Assembly (NCBI GenBank): GCA_036674765.1
Contig: JARVKI010000014.1
Coordinates: 1-64,000 of the forward strand
Direction of reading: 5' to 3'
DNA from: Seiridium cupressi
Lineage: Eukaryota > Ascomycota > Sordariomycetes > Amphisphaeriales > Sporocadaceae
Length of the DNA: 64,000 nucleotides
Shown here: positions 56,150-64,000 of the stretch, piece by piece
Layout: each line of letters opens with the position of its first letter
Numbering within the stretch: the first letter of the stretch is position 1
The notes under the pieces: generated by a model
Seen by the model: only the letters and a program-made list of their open reading frames with translations
Databases searched by the model: none
What the model was told of the DNA's origin: nothing
Translations under genes and position numbers: made by a program

Positions 56150-56159
56150 CACAGTTGTG
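56150..56159 (+). promoter_or_regulatory. CACAGTTGTG motif, copy 3
   Basis: Same 14-bp string, CTCACAGTTGTGCA, as copy 2, 268 bp further on. Confidence 0.55.
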
Positions 56160-56252
56160 CACTCACGACTGCGACTTACACTGATGCATGAATTGAGGTT
56201 CTAGGGGCTGTGTCCGCCAATCGGCCTACAGCCCACGATAGCTAGCCTAAGT

Positions 56253-56262
56253 CACAACTGTG
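56253..56262 (-). promoter_or_regulatory. CACAACTGTG motif, copy 4
   Basis: Opposite orientation; the surrounding string GTCACAACTGTGCA keeps the TCACA..TGTGCA frame of copies 2 and 3. Confidence 0.55.
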
Positions 56263-56607
56263 CATACATTTGAGCCAATCAGCCTGAAGATGGCGTTTGT
56301 CATACGAATGACGTACCATTGCCGAGCCTTCCTGGATAAGCGGTTCCGATGACAGTTTTGGTTAACAGATCTCTCAGATTGCTAGGTCGTTCAACTTCAT
56401 GTGATGGTAGCGGTAATGTACAGCGACTTGAAGAGACCTGACCTGTTGTCCGGGGCTGCGTTGACCGCTATTAAGAAGTAAGCCGCCGCTGTATTATTAC
56501 AAGCTTCCAGCAGCTTAGAAGCCTTGAAGACCTGAAAACCATGTGTGCTGATCTTGCAATTGTTTTGAATCCAATCGACAGATTCAGTGGTATCTAGCTA
56601 CGTTACA

Positions 56608-58539
56608 ATGCGTAAGAGAATCCCCAGAAATGCAGAGAGGGGCGCAGGGACCTTTTCTTCAGGTCGGCTTCCTCAAATGCAGTGCCCGCAACACCGTGGC
56701 AGATCACCAACCATCCATCCACTGCAAAATGGGAAAACCAAGGAGGGTTTTCCAGAAGGCAATCTGAAGCAGGAAGTCCTCGACGCTCAATATATTATCC
56801 CGGGACAATCAACGGACTCGGCGCACTTTCCGACAGCCGCCAATTCTTCCCAGCTTTCCTCCAATGAGAACGTCATACCCACGAGCCACACAGACCAGAC
56901 AGCTTGGGGCATCTATCACGATGACGGATATTTCTATTCACCTGGGGCATATGATTCCCAATGTACGGCTGATGAGAGTAGTCAGATGATGATTGATCAC
57001 AGTCTTCTGACTACCCAGGAGGACACGCAATGTTTCCCGCTATCTGTAACACATGAACTAATGAAAGACGGTGCGTACTGTGAAAACCCTGGGGATAATG
57101 GACGGTGAATCTGATTGGGCTAGATTTCCCTGGTCAGGCATTCAATCAAATGAGTGCTACCGATATGATTAGTACTTTGAGCCTAATGGATGACGGCTGC
57201 CTCAAAATGGAAGGTCAGGTTTTCCCACCATGGAATGGTCGAGATCGCAACTAATATGGAAGCAGACGAAGGAACTCTACAGTTCGAATTTCATAACCTC
57301 GACGAGTTGTGGCAACCTCAAACATCAAAGCCGAGCCCTGCAAAGAAGATAAATTTCACCCCAGAATCGAGTCCTTCATCAGAAAGTGACATTCGTATGG
57401 ACGAGGAAATAAAAATAGAGCCCAACGGCCGAATCCTAGCGTGCTCAACATCATCCGAGACACAAGGAAACAGGACTATTCCAGAAAGAAAGCCTATTCG
57501 GGCATCACAATATCCTGCCAGAGCTGTCGTTGGTTCAAAGCACGCTCAGGCAAGTCGATCATCGAGTGGGGAGTATAATGGAACCGCTTGGGATAACCAA
57601 GCGTTCTCTGGCACCTTGCAGCCATCCAAAAAAAGAAAATTACAGCACTCAGACTATCTCCCGTTGGCAAGAGACAAACCCAAGCCAAGCCGGCTGCTAG
57701 CTTGCCCATTCTACAAGTGGAACTGTCAGGTATACGGTGATTGTTTCCGATACGAGCTCCGCCGACCGAAGGATGTCCGGCAGCACCTTTACCGTAAGCA
57801 TATGCAGCCCCAGTTCTGCTGCCCAGTATGCTATAAGACGTTACGGGACACCGAGAGCCGAGACATTCATGTTCAGAAACAGGCATGTGTGCCCGCAGAT
57901 GGTTCAACGGGCTTCAATGGAATCTCAGAGGACCAGAAAACTAGACTAACCCATTACGTTTGCGGCACAAAGCCAGTTGAGGAGCAGTGGTATGACATAT
58001 GGGACATTATTTTTGGCGGTACAGTCCAGCCACCCCAGTCCTGTTATCTGGGCAACTATATGGAACAGCCAACGAAGCAACTCCAGAACTACTGGGTAAC
58101 GCGGCGCTCCGAAATCTTACACTCCGCTGCGGCGCGAATCAACCGCGTGGTTTCAGAGGAAGACATTAGTCTATCCAATAGTATAATCAGTATTCTTCTG
58201 GGTTGTTTTCGAGGTGATGCCTACACTGTATCTCAAGAGACAGAGGAAGGCGTTGAGCCTATGTTGAATACCATAGAACAGAGGGAATCAATGGAGGGCA
58301 ATCTCCATCATCTTCCTTATAACATTTCCAACTCGGAAATTTCGGTATCGAGCGACATTATAAGAGACACAATGAGAGATGAGGGACCAACTTATGAACC
58401 AGTTGAGTCACCTATCGGCGCATACGGTTGTGGATTTGATGAGTTGCAAGACGGTGAGCGCTGGCTAATAGATCCATACTTTCTCGGGGGAATTGGCGAG
58501 GCTTTCGGTTCACACTCCTTTGACTATTCGAAAGGCTAG
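56608..58539 (+). CDS. Zinc-finger-module protein 2 of a three-gene cluster
   Basis: Three exons (56608-57070, 57124-57213, 57263-58539) with introns of 53 and 49 nt give 609 residues; the second intron has a good CTAAT branch site and all phases agree. The first 380 residues are disordered, Ser/Thr- and Asn-rich, with KKRK-type basic stretches. The module follows from about 390: LACPFYKWNC, a further Cys, DVRQHLYRKHMQPQFCCPVC, then RDIHVQKQAC. EEQWYDIWDIIFGG and VQPPQSCYLGNY come next, matching proteins 1 and 3 in order and spacing. A helical C-terminal part with LDCFR-like stretches ends the protein. No frame damage. Function unknown; a role as a nuclear regulator is inferred from the fingers and basic region. 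Confidence 0.78.
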
Positions 58540-59018
58540 GTGACGTGGAATATTGGTAAAGCCAAAAGGTTTGAATAACGATTCTTTGAGTAAAGGCGTT
58601 TCAACTGGATCGATTGGTTTGCACCTATGTGCCATAGTAGTCAGTTGAACACATCTCAATCTTATTAGTGTATATGATATGGAGCCTGTAGGATTCATGA
58701 GGCGATTGTGCTACTCCATGTTCCTATTGTAGCATCTGTTTAAAGGGGGAATGACTGACTACGATCGGGTTTACGCGAACTCAAGTACCTTGTCTATGGA
58801 TAATGGTCGAGGAGTCAGTTCGAAAGTTACTAGAGATTCTTCTCACCACATCTGACCGCTCCTTTGGCTTAGTCCGTTTTAATAATTTTGCAAATGGTTG
58901 GACCATTACCCGGTCGCTAACCAATTACCTTTGACACAGTCTTACACCGCAGGAGGAATAGCACGCCCGAAATTGTACCCGACAAACAGTGCCTGACATC
59001 ATCTATTATTAGATGACT
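58540..59018. other. Intergenic between convergent zinc-finger genes 2 and 3
   Basis: About 480 bp holding the 3' regions of two genes that point at each other. Nothing else is recognised. Confidence 0.45.
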
Positions 59019-60035
59019 TCAATTATGTGCAGTTACGTTGTCATCCTTCTCACTATGGCGAACGGATAACTCCGTGTGCGCCCACCATTTCGGGCCAAGG
59101 ATCTCGTCCACCATACGTTCCAAAATAGCCGCATGGAACGCCATTCTGGACCTATCATCTGCCATACCTCCAGGATCACCCAGGCCGCGTGATGTCAGAA
59201 AATCTGACACAGCTTTATGACCGTACTTGTCCCAGAAATGATGGATTCGGTAAACTGCTGACTCAACGTGCTCTGGTACATATCCTGTCACTGGACGTAA
59301 CTGGTTCGGAAACAGGATCCCATAAATAATTAGCCACTGCTCACCATCCCGCTCGGAAAGACCAGTATTCTGTGCCCGTCGCCCGATAAGCTGCATTTGC
59401 TGCTTCGTGACACCCTCAACAATGGGGGTGACTTGTAGAGTGCAGGCTTGGCGGCTGATATGCTCGTCTCGTTGGGCGCCAGTCGTGAACGTTCCGCGAC
59501 AGATTGGGCAGTAATACGGTCTGCGGTGCACGGCCCAAATGTGGTGGCTAAGAGCGCGCATGTCGCGCAACGTATGGTGGACGAAGCATGAGTGGTGCTT
59601 CAAAGGAAAGCGTACAGCAAATGGACATGAAAAGTTAACACGTGTCGATGCTAGCCTCAATTTATTTGGTTGGACAACGACGGTGCCATCGTCCTCGTAT
59701 TTGCTGTCCTGGTCTAGTTTCTGTCTTTGTATCTGTCCATCCAGCTGAGGCGATCCACGCCGCTTGATTATGTGGTGAGACGGAACCTCAGGCCAGGCTC
59801 GTTTATTCGAAACGGCTGCCCTGATCTGCAAAGGGAAGCGCAAAGTCCACCGGACGAACTTGGCAGACAAGGCTTTGGTTAGTTCTCCAACGAACTCAGA
59901 ATACTCATGATCTGAGCCGAGAGCTGGACGGTCCTGCAGCGGTTCCTCAAAGGCACTGAGGTACTCGTCCTCGGATGCATCGGATAACATCCCATCGGAC
60001 GTGTCAGACGGAGATTTGTTAGGTGCAGCGACCAT
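59019..60035 (-). CDS. Zinc-finger-module protein 3 of a three-gene cluster
   Basis: Intronless 338-residue protein with a clean ATG at 60035 (MVAAPNKSPSD). An acidic Ser-rich start (DGMLSDASEDEYLSAFEE) and a basic region with HHIIKRRG precede the module: VNFSCPFAVRFPLKHHSCF, MRALSHHIWAVHRRPYYCPIC, then RDEHISRQACT. The ending GEQWLIIYGILFPNQLRPVTGYVPEHVES corresponds to EQWYDIWDIIF and PRPTSIYF in the other two. Compared with proteins 1 and 2 it lacks the long disordered flanks and its first finger has lost one canonical Cys spacing. Likely nuclear; function unknown. Confidence 0.78.
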   Translation of the reverse strand: MVAAPNKSPSDTSDGMLSDASEDEYLSAFEEPLQDRPALGSDHEYSEFVGELTKALSAKFVRWTLRFPLQIRAAVSNKRAWPEVPSHHIIKRRGSPQLDGQIQRQKLDQDSKYEDDGTVVVQPNKLRLASTRVNFSCPFAVRFPLKHHSCFVHHTLRDMRALSHHIWAVHRRPYYCPICRGTFTTGAQRDEHISRQACTLQVTPIVEGVTKQQMQLIGRRAQNTGLSERDGEQWLIIYGILFPNQLRPVTGYVPEHVESAVYRIHHFWDKYGHKAVSDFLTSRGLGDPGGMADDRSRMAFHAAILERMVDEILGPKWWAHTELSVRHSEKDDNVTAHN

Positions 60036-63000
60036 TGCAAGAACAGACTAAAGTGCATCTGTCTGCGCCGGGAGGTAAAATTAATGAAGAGATGATATAA
60101 GTGCTGGGGGATGGTAAAAGAAGAAGTCAAGTGGTGTCGATATCACAGAGAAGGTAAAAGGAAAAGGCCATTCCAGGTGCATTGTGTTCGAATATATACA
60201 GTAATCTTACAGAAGCACATCATAGAGGGGTCGGCACATTTGGTGCGGCAGCAGACGCACGGCTGGTGCACCAATCAGCGATCAGCGATCAGCGATTGCC
60301 TCCAATCAGCAATCAGCATCAACAAGGCCCGGTGAGTGTGCTAAAGCTCTCACAGGGATAGGGTGTTATGCTGCATAATAAACCCAAGTGTAACGCCCGT
60401 GTAGACTGCCACATTCCCGACGAGGCCATTTGCGGAAAACAAGCATAATGTACTCAGCCTTAAGACTTTCGAGCTTTACGTGAGTCTCCCAACCCTGCAT
60501 CGTGAGGCGTCTATTTCGGTGAAAACTTGCAATGGTATTCATCCTCTCGGAATATGCCTTGCTTGACAAGGCGCTTGATAAAATATATAATATCAATCTA
60601 TGTCATTTTCTATTCAAGTGCTCCGGATAACAATCGGGGCCCATTGCTGGATTTCTCGAAAAATAGTATAGGCAACTATTTGCCTAAATGAAAGTCGAGG
60701 ATGTAGACTGGTTGCAGAGTCGTGAATGCACATATATGAGGAATGTGGTTGACCTTGTTTCGCTATTTGCTCAACTGCTTCCAGTCCTGGTTCGGTCTAC
60801 CGAGCTCGTCTCAGCTAGCTTGACTGGACTAAACATTCAGTGCCCCAAGATTCGGTCAAAGAGCACATGTGAATCATATTAACACTCAGCAAGATGCTGG
60901 CGGTCGAATAAGCTCTCCATTAGCATCCGGTCGGGCCCTAGAAATTAGTCAGACCTTTCGTAGGCTGGATTGTCGACATCATTACCAGGAGTCGGTCATT
61001 TTACTATACACCCTAAAACGCCTCTGCCCTGGTTTTAATGCTGCGAGCATCCATCTGTAGGTAATTTTCCAGCTGCGCTGTTCCAATCTCAGGGTCGCTT
61101 GGTGGAGTTCGCAGTGAAAGCGTGGCAGTTCACCATTGGATAGACAAAACATGTCACAAGGCACTGGATTGCCGTGAAATAAGATGACACAATGTTTGGC
61201 AGCAGATAAGTTTGACACGGTCTCTAATCGTGTGTTATCACCGAAGAAAATTGCGAATAGTGGTGTCCGTCCGCATGAACGAGCCCCAGTCCTCTGGGAG
61301 ACTAGCACTCTGAGGGACTATTTTTCTCCTTGATCAACTTGAACTCGATTTTGGGAAAGACTTCTGTCGCTTAGATTGATATGGTATTGCTCCCAATACA
61401 GCCTGAAAGAATGTATATCATCGAGGGAAGACTCCAATCGAAGTGAGTTTATCTCAGCGATGATGTTGGGGCTGCCTTTCAATGCCCTGCAGGCTGATTT
61501 TCGTGTGTTTGGATCTTCGTGTAGCTATTTCGTCTCAACGCCGAGATTGACATTATTCTCTGTCATCAATCTTGACATTGCCATGTGCATAGAGCTCGGT
61601 CTTACTCAGTCAAGCTCCTGAACAGTACGCATTGGTTTACCGACCCCAAGGATGATTGTTTTCCATGAGTGACACGGCTGTGCGTGCAGTTGAGATTGCG
61701 ACGCACACACCGTTGACATCGAGGCTGCAACGTCAAGAAGTACATAGATTCCGCCCGACGCAATCAGATATTCAAAGCTGTAACACACTCTTGGCTCTGG
61801 CTCTAAACAAGGTCGCGCACTTCGACTTAGGCATGCACACCGCAAGGCTGTGGTTATCCCAACGTCGAGAAGAACGGTAATGGGCTCCAGGTTCGAGTAT
61901 GACGCTACCAAATGACCTTGCGGGCTTGCTTTACCTATAATTAGCGTAACTCCGGCGGACCTAGGCTTAGCCCATTATCCTACCAGCGTCTTGTTAGCAT
62001 GCTAATCGGCATCTTTAGTGGTCCGCTGTGGAACCAGGAATGGTCGCAAACGATTGCAACGGCATGCAGCTAAGGCTGGATTCATTGTCGAGCCAATTAC
62101 TTAACTTACATGTATCGGAGACCATCTGTATCTTTCAGTCGTCAAAAAGCACCTCTGAAACAATGTAGCCCTGCGCTGGCGTGAAACCCGCCGCGTCAAG
62201 GGTTCGCCAGATGGAAGGCCCCGAGCTCACAGTCAGGGCTTCTGGGCTTGCAGTCGTCCTGCGCTGCAGGGCACCTCCCTGCCTGGCTCAAGCAAGCTCG
62301 ACTACGGCAGGGTTGGAACTCCGGAACAGGATAGAAGTGGTTGCCTATATGTACATACGTGTACTTTCAATTGAACGGCAACATGAGCCTAGTAGCCCTG
62401 GCGTGCCCCGTATTCAGTCTAATTTCTTTCTTCGTCCTCCATTCTTTCCATTTATTGCGGATGTCATAGCTTTCCGACTACGTTATATCTTCCTCCCCAC
62501 AGTTCAGAAATAAAGTACGATCTCACTTAGAATAACCGGTGGAGGGTTTCAAAGAATGGTATCGCCGTAGGAAGTTGATGGTGCGACGTTTCGACGGAGT
62601 TGCATATAGAATAGTGGTGCGATTTGTGAACGCGCATGCCGGGGTGTTTTTCTGTTGGCTGGTAATAGAGTTGCGTCCCCTTGCCCTGTGACTGAAACGA
62701 TTCTATTACTATAGAACAACACGACAGAGACCTCCTGATGTAACTTAGTACTGGTGTGCGTGCTAACAGGCTTTTTGATGCTGGCATAATGGGCCTAAAG
62801 GGGTACATTGTAGTTCACCAGACAGCTATAGCGTAGCCGAAGCTCCAGCACGCTAGCACAAAATGACATTGCTGTTCGTCCGTCCCTTCAACGTCTTTGG
62901 CCACAAACAATACTTATTCGACAGACGATTGCTTATAAATGAAATGCTAGGAACAAATTTATACACTGCTTAGATATTATACAGCAAAGCAAGAAATTGA

Positions 63001-63083
63001 AGAGCCCAACTATTGTTCCAGATGTCGTACGCACGTCAAAGTCGATCAACGTGCAAGATCCGTAAATGTATGTGACAGATGGA
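60036..63083. other. Intergenic, no gene recognised
   Basis: About 3 kb without a convincing gene. Includes the promoter of zinc-finger gene 3. Minus-strand frames at 60982-61308 and 61606-61911 were inspected and rejected. The rest holds only short frames. Confidence 0.45.
60271..60320. repeat. ATCAGCG tandem repeat with two CCAAT boxes
   Basis: CCAATCAGCG is followed by two further ATCAGCG-type units, then CCAATCAGCAATCAGC. The CCAAT boxes at 60271-60275 and 60302-60306 lie about 235-270 bp upstream of zinc-finger gene 3 and could bind the HAP/CBF complex; this is inferred from position and motif. Confidence 0.6.
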
Positions 63084-63869
63084 TCACAGTTCGTCTTGGC
63101 TGCTTTCTTGAAGATGCTTCTTGGGCTTCACGGACAGTCCCTTATACCCGTCGAAAAATACTTCGTGTCCCTGATGCTTCTTTGTAAGATAAACCTTGAC
63201 ATCTCATTCTTCCACTGAAGACTTCCAAAGCTAGGATACGATAGACTTACGAGATACTTTCCCGGCCGACCGGCGCACGTCGACTTTAATGGAAAACGAC
63301 GTTGGACGGACCATAGTAAACTTGTGGGGCCGATGTTGAAAACGGTACGAGCCTCGGGAGTTTCCTCTTTAAAGAGTTGAAGGAGATCCTCGAAGCGAGT
63401 GACAATCTCAGGGATGGTAGCTGGGGGGACTCCATAACCAACACCGGTGACGTCCCAGCGAGTGCCGTTCAAAGCGCTGCGGATCACGCCGATATCCTGC
63501 TCAGGGCCAGCGACGACGACTAGATACTGTTAGTCTCTCGAGACACACTAAGTTCCATTGTCGGAGGGTCGTTTGTTTCTCGTACGTTTAACATTATAGC
63601 CTGCTTCAATCATAGTTCGAGTATCGCCAATGATTCCGAGGTCGACCTCGACAGAATTCCAGCCCTGCTTCACCACTAAAGGGTGGTACGAAGGAAGACC
63701 TCTGTGCAGATATTCCTATCAGAACTGGTCTGCAAAGATTTTCAAAGAGTACTTACGTATAGAAGACGTTTACCTCCCCACAGTCATGGGTACCGGCCGT
63801 GGTCTCTTGCGCAGATGCAATACCTGCGGCAATGCAAGCAAGGAAGGCAAGGAATCGTAGGGACAGCAT
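63084..63869 (-). CDS. Secretory-pathway protein ending in QDEL, unknown family
   Basis: Four exons (63757-63869, 63586-63701, 63251-63519, 63084-63194) with introns of 55, 66 and 56 nt give 202 residues. The start MLSLRFLAFLACIAAGIASA is a signal peptide. The mature part includes THDCGEVNVFYT, VEVDLGIIGDTRTMIEAGYN and WDVTGVGYGVPPATIPEIV, and looks like an alpha/beta fold. The last exon (VYLTKKHQGHEVFFDGYKG) rests on a less typical acceptor (GTCAAG), but it alone gives a coherent end. The C-terminus SSQDEL resembles the HDEL/KDEL ER-retrieval signal, so an ER-lumen location is possible. Reading without the last intron gives an early stop 29 codons on. I do not recognise the family. Confidence 0.7.
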
Positions 63870-64000
63870 TCTAGATATGAGAAATGCAAGAAAAATGATG
63901 CGATAGTTTTGTTGAAGTCGGAAACTTGAGTTTGTGTTCTACAGCGGCTGTGAGAAGTTATAAATGTGTGATAGTTCTGCTAGATACGTGTAGTGAGGTA
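63870..64000. promoter_or_regulatory. Upstream region of the QDEL protein gene
   Basis: Window edge; 5' region of the minus-strand gene. Confidence 0.3.

Larger units (their letters stand above)
55007..56607. promoter_or_regulatory. Divergent intergenic region with four copies of a 10-bp palindrome-like motif
   Basis: About 1.6 kb between zinc-finger genes 1 and 2, which point away from each other. It contains four copies of CACAGTTGTG or its complement (listed separately) and CCAATC/CCAATCAG boxes near 56217 and 56275. A short frame at 55452-55733 gives no recognisable protein. Confidence 0.5.

Noticed and set aside
60982..61308. Minus-strand frame with a faint ankyrin-like GRTPLFA
   Set aside because: A single motif without repeats before or after; stops in all frames around it.
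1..64000. CRISPR arrays, bacterial operons, integrases or attachment sites
   Set aside because: Nothing of the kind seen; intron structure and gene families are fungal.

Overview
The window is nuclear DNA of a filamentous ascomycete (Pezizomycotina). Short introns of about 48-150 nt with GT/AG ends and CTRAY-like branch points, a Zn2Cys6 regulator, a HET-domain gene, a fused terpene cyclase-prenyltransferase and a RIP-like AT-rich block all point there. The genus cannot be fixed from the sequence; a secondary-metabolite-rich Eurotiomycete or Sordariomycete would fit. Intron-exon models were made by hand: donor, acceptor and phase were checked so that spliced lengths are multiples of three, unless an entry says otherwise.

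Layout. 1-2.2 kb is an AT-rich block almost without CA/TG dinucleotides, as RIP leaves behind. 4.4-25 kb is a secondary-metabolism district in which intact and decayed genes alternate. Intact: dienelactone hydrolase-like enzyme, 14-TM MFS exporter, a Ser/Thr-rich secreted protein, a TauD-like oxygenase and a bifunctional terpene synthase. Decayed: a thioester-reductase domain, a cytochrome P450, a GMC oxidoreductase and a highly reducing PKS (MT-KR-ACP remnants). 25-40 kb holds an acetyl-CoA transporter-like gene, two secreted proteins, a nuclear protein with SUMO-type motifs, and broken F-box, HET and RNase H-like genes. 42-53 kb holds intact genes: FMN-dependent 2-hydroxy-acid oxidase, M24 peptidase-like protein, a 998-residue reverse-transcriptase-related (rvt-type) gene, a Zn2Cys6 transcription factor and a short-chain dehydrogenase. 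53.7-60 kb is a cluster of three diverged genes sharing one two-part zinc-finger module. The right edge carries a secreted-type protein ending in QDEL.

How the genes may work together. The terpene synthase and the TauD-like gene are convergent neighbours 126 bp apart and are the core of a likely small terpenoid locus. The exporter and the P450/GMC/PKS relics suggest that larger clusters were here and were eroded. The Zn2Cys6 factor and the dehydrogenase may form another small unit. The most unusual items are the rvt-type gene, the three-gene zinc-finger cluster with a recurring palindrome between two of its members, and the TauD-like protein that lacks the usual metal-binding aspartate.
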